51,049 nucleotides of DNA, from contig NZ_JADMJX010000109.1 of assembly GCF_018780185.1 (NCBI RefSeq), forward strand, positions 1-51,049. The letters are read 5' to 3'. This DNA comes from Rhizobacter sp. (GTDB lineage: Bacteria; Pseudomonadota; Gammaproteobacteria; Burkholderiales; Burkholderiaceae_C). Of the stretch, positions 7,713 to 15,603 are shown piece by piece. Under the pieces are notes generated by a model. That model worked only from the letters and a program-made list of their open reading frames with translations. It did no database searches and was not told the DNA's origin. The first letter of the stretch is position 1, and the number at the start of each line of letters is the position of its first letter. The translations under genes and the position numbers were made by a program.

Positions 7713-9059
7713 ATGAAGACTCAAGACATTGAAACTTTCGACCTGGTGGGCATCGGCTTCGGGCCGTCGAACCTCGCGCTGGCGGCGGCGATCGAAGAAC
7801 GCGACGCCGGTGCCAGCCTGCGCACGCTCTTCCTGGAGCAAAAGCCTGCTTTCGCGTGGCATCCGCACATGCTGCTGGACGACACCGTGATGCAGATCTC
7901 CTTCCTGAAGGACCTGGTGACACAGCGCAACCCCGAAAGCCGTTTCACCTTCATCAACTACCTGAAGTCCCATGGCCGCCTGAGCGACTTCATCAACCTG
8001 AAAAACTTCTACCCGACGCGCGTCGAGTTCAACCTCTACATGGCCTGGGTCGCTGAGCGGCTGAAGAAGTACGTGCAGTACGGTTGCAGCGTCAGCGCGG
8101 TGAGCGCCCCAGGGCGCCACCCCAAGCAGCTGGCCGAAGTCTGCTACTTCGATGCCTCTTGTGGCCAGACGCACACGGTGCTCGCACGCAACCTGGTGGT
8201 CGCCGTGGGCGGGCAACCCAAGTTCCCATCGGCCATGCAGGTCAGGCACGACAGCGAGCGGGTCTGGCACAGCTCGCAGTACCTGCACAAGATCGCCCGC
8301 CTGCGCGAGCCGGCGCCGGGGCACCGGTTCGTGGTGATCGGGCGCGGCCAGAGCGCGGCCGAGATCGCCCACGACATCCACGGCCGCTTCCCGCAGGCCC
8401 TGGTGACCTGCCTGTTCCGCGGCTACGGCCTCAAGCCCTCCGACAGCAGCGAGTTCGTCAACGGCATCTTCGATTCGGCGTTTGTCGACGACATCAGCGC
8501 CGCGCCGCCCGAGCTGCGAAGCAAGCTGTTTGAAGACCACCAGGACACCAACTACTCGGTGGTCGACGCACCGCTGATCACGCGCCTGTACGAGATCCAG
8601 TACCGCGAGCGGGTGAGCGGCCAGGTGCGCCTGAAGTTCAAGAACTTCTCCAAGGCGCAGCGCATCGTCGAAGGCGAGCGCAGCGTGCAGATCGTCAGCG
8701 AAGACGGCCGCACCGGCAGCGAAGAGTCGATGGAAGCCGACACCGTGGTGATGGCCACCGGCTACCAGTATCCGAACCCGCCCAAGGTCCTGTCCGACAT
8801 TGCCAACGACTTCGACCTCGACCCCGACAGCAAGCGACCGAAGGTGAACCGCAACTACCGCGCGGCCATGAAGGACGGCGTGGGCTACGGTGTCTACCTG
8901 CAAGGTTGCAACGAAGCCACGCACGGGCTCAGCGACACGCTGTTGTCCAACCTGTCGATTCGTGCCGGCGAGATCTTGGGCGAGCTCCTCGGCGCACAAG
9001 CGGGTGCCTTGCCTCGCGACGCACGGGCCGCGATCCGCCACGTCTCGCTGTCCGCATGA
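7713..9059 (+). CDS. Lysine/ornithine N-monooxygenase (first copy)
   Basis: 448 aa, the usual size of the flavin N-hydroxylases IucD, PvdA and SidA. Seen: FAD motif GIGFGPSNLALA (13-24), MQISFLKDLVTQRNP typical of the substrate/FAD region, NADPH motif VIGRGQSAAE (about 208-217) and the C-terminal GCNEATHGLSDTLLSNLS signature. The family hydroxylates the side-chain amine of lysine or ornithine with NADPH and O2. Stop and next start overlap as ATGA. In hydrazine pathways N6-hydroxylysine is the first intermediate, so this gene or its second copy at 15600 should supply it. Confidence 0.93.
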   Translation: MKTQDIETFDLVGIGFGPSNLALAAAIEERDAGASLRTLFLEQKPAFAWHPHMLLDDTVMQISFLKDLVTQRNPESRFTFINYLKSHGRLSDFINLKNFYPTRVEFNLYMAWVAERLKKYVQYGCSVSAVSAPGRHPKQLAEVCYFDASCGQTHTVLARNLVVAVGGQPKFPSAMQVRHDSERVWHSSQYLHKIARLREPAPGHRFVVIGRGQSAAEIAHDIHGRFPQALVTCLFRGYGLKPSDSSEFVNGIFDSAFVDDISAAPPELRSKLFEDHQDTNYSVVDAPLITRLYEIQYRERVSGQVRLKFKNFSKAQRIVEGERSVQIVSEDGRTGSEESMEADTVVMATGYQYPNPPKVLSDIANDFDLDPDSKRPKVNRNYRAAMKDGVGYGVYLQGCNEATHGLSDTLLSNLSIRAGEILGELLGAQAGALPRDARAAIRHVSLSA

Positions 9060-10147
9060 ACGCCCACCGTATCGTCATCGTCGGTGGCGGCATCATCGGC
9101 GCCGCGATCTTCCAGCGCCTGAGCCGAGCGTGGGGACGCGAGGTGGTGATGATCGAGAAGTCGCGGCCTGGCCAGGGTGCCACCGCCTTCTCTGGCGGCA
9201 TCGTGCGGGCCTTCCACCTCGACCCGCTGCTGGCCGACCAGTGCGCACAGGGCCTGCAGTTCTACCGCGACCTGGCGCACGCGAGCGGCGGCGAGTTCCA
9301 GATTCACCGCACCGGCTTTCTGCAGCTGATCGACGAGGCACACCACGGCACGGCGCGTGAAGCCTTCGCCAACCTGTCGGGCCAGGTCGCATTGGAGTGG
9401 ATGACTGCCGATGCCGGGGCCAGCCGGTTCAAGCTCGCTTCCAGCCAAGGTTTGTGCGCCGCGGTGTACGAGCCTGAGGCAGGCCACGTGGACCCACTGT
9501 CGCTGGCACGCCTGTTGACCCACATGGGCCAGCGCGATGGGGGCATTGCGATGCCGGGTGTGGAGTTGCGCGGTATCAGCACACACAACGGCGTGACCTG
9601 CGGCGTCGAGACCAATCTCGGGCACATCGTGTGCGAGCAGGTCGTGGTGTGCACCGGGGCCTGGACCCCGGAGCTGGGCCGGCGCCTGGGCGTGCGCACG
9701 CCGTTCGCGCTGCGCTCGAAGGCGATCCAGATCAACCTCGTCAGTCGCGAGACACAGGCCACGGCCATGCCAGCGTTCGTCGACCTCGGCACCGACGCTT
9801 ACGGGCGCCCACACGGCGCAGACGCCGCCTTCATCGGGTGCCCGGTAGACGCCTGGGACATCGACCCCGACATCGTGAGCCCGCCCCGTGCCGACGCACG
9901 CACCGATGCGCTGGCCCGCGCGCGCCAACGTTTCGCCTGGCTCGACAACAGCCAGGCGCTCGGTGGCTACCGCCGCCACGACGCCTATGACGCCACCGGG
10001 CGTGGTGTGGTCGCCTGGGCCGACGCGCCGTCAGGCGTGCTCATCGCAGCCGGTTTCAGCGGCAACGGAGTGAAGCTCGCGCCGGGCGCGGCACAGGCCG
10101 TCACGCGCCATTTGCAGGCCTGCACCGAGCTGGCGTTGCCGGCCTGA
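9056..10147 (+). CDS. FAD-dependent amino acid oxidase (glycine-oxidase/DAO family)
   Basis: 363 aa from the ATGA overlap with the N-hydroxylase. Dinucleotide motif VIVGGGIIGAAI at 7-18, a GATAFSGGIVRAFH stretch typical of the DadA/sarcosine oxidase group, and a C-terminal GFSGNGVKLAPG flavin motif. The family oxidises C-N bonds of amino acids. Known parallel: in the s56-p1 route a DAO-like enzyme (Spb39) cleaves the lysine-glycine hydrazine intermediate to release hydrazinoacetate. Inferred to do the same job here. Other secondary-amine oxidations remain possible. Confidence 0.9.
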   Translation: MNAHRIVIVGGGIIGAAIFQRLSRAWGREVVMIEKSRPGQGATAFSGGIVRAFHLDPLLADQCAQGLQFYRDLAHASGGEFQIHRTGFLQLIDEAHHGTAREAFANLSGQVALEWMTADAGASRFKLASSQGLCAAVYEPEAGHVDPLSLARLLTHMGQRDGGIAMPGVELRGISTHNGVTCGVETNLGHIVCEQVVVCTGAWTPELGRRLGVRTPFALRSKAIQINLVSRETQATAMPAFVDLGTDAYGRPHGADAAFIGCPVDAWDIDPDIVSPPRADARTDALARARQRFAWLDNSQALGGYRRHDAYDATGRGVVAWADAPSGVLIAAGFSGNGVKLAPGAAQAVTRHLQACTELALPA

Positions 10148-10157
10148 GGTGATGACG

Positions 10158-11075
10158 ATGCAGCACTTTCAACGCATGGCCAAGGCCTCGAGGCCTCAAG
10201 TCGGGATTGCCGGGAGTCTCTCCGGCCACCGGGTGGCGCATGCGCCGTTCTTCCATGCCGCCCTCGACTTTCTGGAACGCCGGGGGGTGCCGGCACAGCT
10301 GGGCGACGACGCCTCCTCGCCTGAACAGGCGTTGGCACTGGCCCACGCATTCGAGCGCAACGGCGTCCGGCTGGTGATCGGCCACTTCAACAGCGCCTGC
10401 GCCCGCGCGGTGATGCCGTTCTATCGCGCCCACGGCATGGCGCTGTTGCTGCCGGCGTCGACCGACGTCGGCCTGGAACTCGGCGCGGGGGCCTATCGGC
10501 TGTGCCCACACGATGCAGACCAGGCCCGCACCATCGGTGACTGGCTGCGTTCGCGCGCTGCGCCGGCGCTCGGGGTCGAGGTGCGTGTGGACGGCTCCGA
10601 CTACGCCGATCGCCTGCTGCAATGCCTGCGCAGCGAGTTGGGCCAAGGCATCGTGCGCGTGCTCGGCACGGCGGACCCCGCCCCGGTCAGCGCGCCGCTC
10701 TGCGTCGTGCTGGCCGTGGCCCACCAGGCACTCGATTTCATGCAGCGATCGAGCCCGGGGCTGGCTCGCTGCACCACGGTCTTTTCGGACGAAGCGGCCG
10801 TGGCCGAGTTCAGCGGTGCCGCGCGCGGGCTCGGCCTCGCATGCTGGGTGGTGACCCCCGAGCCTTCGTATGAAGCGCTGTTGATGCAGGCCTGCGAATT
10901 GGCCGCGCGGTGGCATCAGCACAAACCGGCGGAGAGCAGCTTCGCGCAGTGGGTGGGCGCCCAAACCCACTTTCTGCCGTCAGGGGAAGCCCGCGATGCA
11001 GCCTGGGCGGTGCGCGCGTGCGTGCCGCCACACGCCGCACACGGCCTTCCAGAAACAGCAACGCAAGTGCATTAA
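10158..11075 (+). CDS. Cytosolic LivK/AmiC-like type I periplasmic-binding-fold protein
   Basis: 305 aa. ATG 10158 is chosen since GAGGTGAT, a full Shine-Dalgarno match, lies 4 bases upstream; GTG 10149 and ATG 10152 overlap that signal. The fold pattern is that of branched-chain amino acid binding proteins: QVGIAGSLSGH near the N-terminus, VIGHFNSACARAVMPFYRAHGMALLLP and a strand YRLCPHDADQ. There is no signal peptide or lipobox and no ABC permease nearby, so it should act in the cytosol. It could sense, carry or sequester a pathway amino acid (AmiC is a cytosolic relative). Function unknown. Confidence 0.65.
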   Translation: MQHFQRMAKASRPQVGIAGSLSGHRVAHAPFFHAALDFLERRGVPAQLGDDASSPEQALALAHAFERNGVRLVIGHFNSACARAVMPFYRAHGMALLLPASTDVGLELGAGAYRLCPHDADQARTIGDWLRSRAAPALGVEVRVDGSDYADRLLQCLRSELGQGIVRVLGTADPAPVSAPLCVVLAVAHQALDFMQRSSPGLARCTTVFSDEAAVAEFSGAARGLGLACWVVTPEPSYEALLMQACELAARWHQHKPAESSFAQWVGAQTHFLPSGEARDAAWAVRACVPPHAAHGLPETATQVH

Positions 11076-11091
11076 CAAACCAGGAGCAGCC

Positions 11092-12306
11092 ATGGGACTC
11101 AGACTCGTCATGATCGGCGGTTGGACCGACATCTACCGCAAGGCCAAAGACCTCGGGTTCGACCTGACGGTGGTTCAGCGAAAGTGTGACGTCAAGCCCG
11201 AAGACCTTGCGGTCATCGACCAACTCGTCACCTCGGCGCTGCCGGACAAGGTGGTGATCTCCATCGTCGAGGCTTTGCACAAGGAGCACCCCTTCGATTC
11301 GGTCGTGTCGTTTCAGGAGCTGGGCATCTTGAATGCCGCGCTGATCGCCGATCGGCTCGGCATCCAGGGCAACCCGCTGAAGCCCGTGCTGCTCACACGC
11401 GACAAGTGCCTGATGCGAAAGCACCTGCTCGCCGCAGGCATTGCGTCGATCCCGTTCGTCGAGGTCAGCGACAGCGACAGCGTGGTCGATTTCGGCAACG
11501 AACACGGCTGGCCCATCATTCTCAAGCCCGCCAACGGCGTGGGCAGCATCCAAGTCCACAAGATCCACGGCGCCGACGAGGTCGCGGCGGTGCACGCCGA
11601 GATCATGGCCGACCCGGTGTTCCGCGAGGTCGCCGGGCTCGACTTCCCCGACCCCAAGCTGATCGCCGAGAAGTTCATCGAAGGCCGGGAGGTCAGCGTC
11701 GAAGCCGTGACCTGGGCGGGTGTGCACCACGTGGTCGGCGTGACCGACAAGCTGATCATCGGCGGCAGCAACTTCGTCGAGGCCGGCCACACCATGCCGT
11801 CTGACCTGCCTGCCGACACCGTGCGGCAGCTGGAGGGGATGGTCGAGGCCTTTCTGGAAAGCATCGGCCACGTGTACGGCCCGTCTCACACCGAGATCAT
11901 TCTCTCCAGCAGCGGCCCGATCATCGTCGAGTCGCACACCCGCACCGGCGGCGACCGCATCTTCGAGATGGCCGAGTACGTCTATGGCGTCGACATGATC
12001 GGCGAGACCTTGAAAGGCTTCGCGGGCAAGTTCGACGGCGTCAAGAAGGGCAGCCAGGGGGGTGCCGCGATCCGCTACATGCAGACCCTGGCCGGTACCG
12101 TGGTCGCGCTGGCCGGCGTCGAAGAAGCCGCCAAGCTCGACGGCGTGGTGCGCGCCGACATCGGCATCAAGGTCGGCGCCAAGGTGAAAGAGTCGCGCCA
12201 CTCAGCCGAGAGGCCAGGCTATGTGCTGGCCATCGGGAGCACCCGCCAAGACGCGGCGAGCAATGCAGACCGGGCGCTGCGCAACATCATGGTCGAGCTC
12301 GCATGA
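11092..12306 (+). CDS. ATP-grasp ligase (second of two)
   Basis: 404 aa from ATG 11092, with AGGAG 6 bases upstream. Lysine block GWPIILKPANGVGSIQVH (about 139-156) and the metal-binding segment PIIVESHTRTGGDRIFEMAE (about 281-300) are typical of the BacD/carnosine-synthase-like ATP-grasp branch, where E-x-H replaces E-x-N. It is distant from the first ligase. It overlaps the exporter gene by ATGA. Two different ATP-grasp enzymes suggest two separate amide bonds, for example a tripeptide-like product built without a carrier protein. Confidence 0.87.
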   Translation: MGLRLVMIGGWTDIYRKAKDLGFDLTVVQRKCDVKPEDLAVIDQLVTSALPDKVVISIVEALHKEHPFDSVVSFQELGILNAALIADRLGIQGNPLKPVLLTRDKCLMRKHLLAAGIASIPFVEVSDSDSVVDFGNEHGWPIILKPANGVGSIQVHKIHGADEVAAVHAEIMADPVFREVAGLDFPDPKLIAEKFIEGREVSVEAVTWAGVHHVVGVTDKLIIGGSNFVEAGHTMPSDLPADTVRQLEGMVEAFLESIGHVYGPSHTEIILSSSGPIIVESHTRTGGDRIFEMAEYVYGVDMIGETLKGFAGKFDGVKKGSQGGAAIRYMQTLAGTVVALAGVEEAAKLDGVVRADIGIKVGAKVKESRHSAERPGYVLAIGSTRQDAASNADRALRNIMVELA

Positions 12307-13541
12307 TCTCCAACCTCGCCGTGGTCTTGCGTCAACGCGAGTACCGCAAATACTTTGTCGCCGCGCTGCTGGCAGCGATCGGCAGCGGCATGTACTTCGT
12401 CGCCATCTCCTGGTACCTCTTCAAGACCAGCGGCTCGACGATGGCCATCGGCTGGGCTTTCATTGCCACCACCCTGCCCGGCTTGCTGTTGTCGCCGGTA
12501 GTGGGTGTGCTGGTCGATCGCTGGAACCCCAAGCATGTGTGCGCGGCAGCCGACTTGCTGCGTGGCGCCATCTTGCTGCTGCTGGCCTTTGGCATGGCCA
12601 CCGGCAGCTTGCAGCCCATGCACATCTACGTGGCCAGCTTCTTCATCGCGCTGTGCGACAACTTCTTCCAACCGGCCATCGCCGCCTTGATCCGTGACAT
12701 GGTGTCCAAGGAGAAGCTGCTGCCCGCCAACATCGTGGGCAGCATGGCCAGCCAAGTGGGCACGCTGCTGGGCGCCAGCCTGGGCGGCTTCGCCGTCGCC
12801 GCCCTGGGCACCGACATGGTGGTCGGCGTCAACGCGTGCTCGTTCCTGGCCTCGGCCGCGCTGATCGTGTGGATACGCAACACACACCGCCCTGCTGCGA
12901 TCGCACCGCAACCGCAGGCCCGCGACGGCGGCGTGATCGCGCAGTTCCGGCGCGCCGTGCAAGAGACACCACAACGCGCCTTCTTGCTGATGATCGTGGT
13001 GCAACAGGTGCTGGCCTACCTCACGGTCTTCGTCTGCAACACCTTGCTGCCCGGCTTCGTGGTGCGAGAGCTCAACGCCGGCGCCGAGGCGTTCGGCTTG
13101 ATCGACGCCGGCTGGGGCATCGGCGCCCTGACCGGCGGCCTGCTGCTGAACAGGTTGCTCAAGCGCGGCAACGCGGCCCGCGTGGGAGCCGCCTGCCTGG
13201 TCGCCTTTGCCCTGGGTCTGGTCACGCTGGCGGCGGCGCACAACGCGGTGCACGCCACGCTGGCCTACCTGGTGCTCGGTTGCATTGGTGTGATGCTGCG
13301 CATCAACGGCGACACCGAGATCGTCAAGACCGTGGCCGCCGCCCACTTCGGCAAGATCAAGTCGGGCGTCATCATGATCATCTCGTGGTCCAGCCTCGCC
13401 GTGTACGGCCTGGTGGGATACCTTGGCGACACCGTCTCCAGCCGCTACATCTACCTCGCGCTCGCCGCCATCACCCTCACTTGCGGCCTGCTGATGCTGA
13501 GCCGGCCACGCAAGCCGGTGGTTCAACCAGCGCTGTCCTAG
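12303..13541 (+). CDS. MFS exporter (EntS-like)
   Basis: 412 aa with about 12 transmembrane helices; VVGVLVDRWNPKHV is the cytoplasmic loop 2-3 motif of the major facilitator superfamily. It resembles the MFS_3/EntS group that exports siderophores and other natural products. Translationally coupled to the second ligase through ATGA at 12303. Inferred to expel the cluster product and give self-protection. Substrate not demonstrable from sequence. Confidence 0.9.
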   Translation: MISNLAVVLRQREYRKYFVAALLAAIGSGMYFVAISWYLFKTSGSTMAIGWAFIATTLPGLLLSPVVGVLVDRWNPKHVCAAADLLRGAILLLLAFGMATGSLQPMHIYVASFFIALCDNFFQPAIAALIRDMVSKEKLLPANIVGSMASQVGTLLGASLGGFAVAALGTDMVVGVNACSFLASAALIVWIRNTHRPAAIAPQPQARDGGVIAQFRRAVQETPQRAFLLMIVVQQVLAYLTVFVCNTLLPGFVVRELNAGAEAFGLIDAGWGIGALTGGLLLNRLLKRGNAARVGAACLVAFALGLVTLAAAHNAVHATLAYLVLGCIGVMLRINGDTEIVKTVAAAHFGKIKSGVIMIISWSSLAVYGLVGYLGDTVSSRYIYLALAAITLTCGLLMLSRPRKPVVQPALS

Positions 13542-13624
13542 ACCCTTCACCCCACCCTCGCATGGTGGCCGCAACCACGGCCCCGCAAGCGGAGCTTTGC
13601 CTGAGCCCTGATACGGAATACCCC

Positions 13625-14008
13625 ATGAACATCGAAACACTGATCCGACGCGGCGCCGATGCGCACTACACCCCCGAATACGGCGTCAAGACGCGCCGCC
13701 TCTTCCCCTGGGGCGGTAAGGTCAACACCAAGCGCCGCCTGACCGAGGCCGGCTGCATGTACGTGCTGCTGGAGCCCAACGAGTTCGTCGAGGCTCATCA
13801 CCACGACGAAGAAGAGACGTTCATCGTGTTGCAGGGCAGCGCGCTGCTCGTCGTCGACGGCACGGAAGCCCGCCTGGACGCCGGCGACGTGGCCTACATC
13901 CCGCGCCACGCCACACATTCGATCCGCAACGCCTCAGCCAGCGAGCGCTTCCAGATGCTCGACATGTACTGGGACGAGCACGGCGCCTCCGACTGCAGCC
14001 TCGGCTGA
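13625..14008 (+). CDS. Stand-alone cupin, predicted N-N bond-forming partner
   Basis: 127 aa single-domain cupin. Metal ligands seen: His58-His59-His60 with Glu64 in EAHHHDEEETFIV and His98 in IPRHATHSI, plus the glycine turns of both cupin motifs. Known: in Spb40, Tri27 and ForK-type proteins a cupin is fused to a MetRS-like domain, and the pair joins N-hydroxylysine and glycine (or another amino acid) into a hydrazine. Here the two parts are adjacent separate genes, 44 bp apart. The start follows an 83-bp gap after the exporter; no terminator was seen in it. Confidence 0.85.
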   Translation: MNIETLIRRGADAHYTPEYGVKTRRLFPWGGKVNTKRRLTEAGCMYVLLEPNEFVEAHHHDEEETFIVLQGSALLVVDGTEARLDAGDVAYIPRHATHSIRNASASERFQMLDMYWDEHGASDCSLG

Positions 14009-14052
14009 GCACCGCCCCACCTCCACCACCCCTTCAGCCACGGAAAGACCCC

Positions 14053-15603
14053 ATGAAGCCCACCACGCCCCCAACCTTCGTCGTGACCTTGCCGCCGCCC
14101 ACCCCGAACGGCGGGCTGCATGTCGGCCACCTGAGCGGCCCGTTTCTTTCAGCCGACGCGTTCTCCCGTGCGTCGCGCCTGCAAGGCGCCAAGGTCTTCA
14201 CCAGCTGCTACAGCGATGTGAACCAATCCTATGTGCGGGTCACCGCGTTGCGCCAGAAGCGCGACCCCCACGAGCTCGCCGACCACTGGACGAACGACAT
14301 CGTCGCCACGCTCGACGAGGCCTCGATCGAGGTCGACGACTACTTCCCGGTCGACAACGCCAGCCGTGAATCGGTCCAGCACCTGTTCCACGACCTGTAC
14401 GAGCGCGGTGTGCTGGTCAAGAAGCCGTTTCCGGTGTTTCGCTCGGTGCAGACCGGCGAGTTCCTCGACGAGGCCGGCGTGTCGGGCCACTGCCCGAGTT
14501 GCCTCTCGCAAAGCAAGTGCGGCATCTGCGAATCGTGCAGCAGCGTCAATGACCCCGCCACCTTGCTCAACCCGACGGTGACGCTCACCGGCGAGAAGAC
14601 GCTGGCGGTCGAGCACGTGGAGGTGATGGTGCTCGAACTCGAGCGCTTCCGGCAAAACATCGTCAGCGTGTACGAGCGCAACCCGCGCTTTCGGCCGCGC
14701 TTTCGGTGGGTGGTCGAAGACGCGCTGAAGCGCGAGCTGCCCGACTTCCCGGTCACCATGCCCGGCACCTGGGGCTTCCCGGTGGCGCATGCCGATTTCC
14801 CCGGGCAGGTGATCAACGCCTGGCCTGAAATCATGGCCCAGCAGATCTACTCGTACCAACGCGCGCTGGCCCGCGACGCCGCGCTCGGCGAGCAGCCCGC
14901 GTTCATCAACTTCTACGGTTTCGACAACGCCTACTTCTACGCCATCGTGCACACCGCGATGATGTCGGTCATCGACGACGGTCGGTGGCTGCCGCACGGC
15001 GCGATCAACAACGAGTTCTACAACCTCGACCACCAGAAGTTCTCGACCAGCAACAACCACGCGATCTGGTCGCGCGACCTGCTCAAGCGCCACCCCGTCA
15101 ACGCGGTTCGCTTTTACGCCGCCTGGAACCACCCGGGGTTCGAGAAGGCCAACTTCAACGAGGCCGACATGGTGGGCGTGCTGGACCGTGGCCCACGCCG
15201 GCTGTGGAGCAGCATCGCGAGCCAGTACAACGCGCGCATCGAAGGCTTCGACGGCCCCGCCGGCGAGCCGTCGGCCGAATCGGCCGCGATCGCCAGGGCC
15301 GCGCTGTCACGCATCTTCGACAGCTACTCGCTGGAGCGCTTCCACTTGCGCCAAGCCGCCGAAGACATCCTGCACCTGATGGAGTACATCAACGCCCGGC
15401 TGCGAGATGGCGAACCCTATCTCGGCGATGTGGCGCACCTGCTGCGCTGCCTGGCCGTGGCAATGGCACCGATCGCCCCTGGCGCCGGGAATTCGCTACA
15501 CCACAGCCTGACCGGGTCACCGGCAAGTCGCGTCGATGAACGGCACGCTCTCTTCCTGCGCAAACTTCCGCCCGCCTTGTTTGGCGAGCCGCTGCCGTCA
15601 TGA
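14053..15603 (+). CDS. Methionyl-tRNA-synthetase-like enzyme of hydrazine biosynthesis
   Basis: 516 aa, shorter than E. coli MetRS (676). Class I signatures: HVGH at 23-26 for HIGH, and KFSTS at 329-333 in place of KMSKS, so the second lysine is lost. A zinc-knuckle-like cluster Cys147, Cys150, Cys156, Cys159, Cys162 is kept. Known: MetRS-like domains beside cupins in s56-p1, triacsin and formycin/pyrazomycin pathways activate the N-hydroxy amino acid as an ester that rearranges to an N-N bond. Its position between cupin and N-hydroxylase, with an ATGA overlap to the latter, argues strongly against a housekeeping synthetase. Confidence 0.88.
   Translation: MKPTTPPTFVVTLPPPTPNGGLHVGHLSGPFLSADAFSRASRLQGAKVFTSCYSDVNQSYVRVTALRQKRDPHELADHWTNDIVATLDEASIEVDDYFPVDNASRESVQHLFHDLYERGVLVKKPFPVFRSVQTGEFLDEAGVSGHCPSCLSQSKCGICESCSSVNDPATLLNPTVTLTGEKTLAVEHVEVMVLELERFRQNIVSVYERNPRFRPRFRWVVEDALKRELPDFPVTMPGTWGFPVAHADFPGQVINAWPEIMAQQIYSYQRALARDAALGEQPAFINFYGFDNAYFYAIVHTAMMSVIDDGRWLPHGAINNEFYNLDHQKFSTSNNHAIWSRDLLKRHPVNAVRFYAAWNHPGFEKANFNEADMVGVLDRGPRRLWSSIASQYNARIEGFDGPAGEPSAESAAIARAALSRIFDSYSLERFHLRQAAEDILHLMEYINARLRDGEPYLGDVAHLLRCLAVAMAPIAPGAGNSLHHSLTGSPASRVDERHALFLRKLPPALFGEPLPS

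Noticed and set aside
7563-9041. Long minus-strand open frame opposite the first N-hydroxylase (and similar ones at 12219-13640 minus and 47131-49191 plus)
   Set aside because: Residue composition is rich in Ala/Val/His/Asp or Arg/Gln/His, without motifs, and typical of antisense shadows in GC-rich genes with strong third-position bias.
14053-15603. Housekeeping methionyl-tRNA synthetase
   Set aside because: Too short, KMSKS altered to KFSTS, and embedded with start-stop overlap in a biosynthetic operon next to a cupin.
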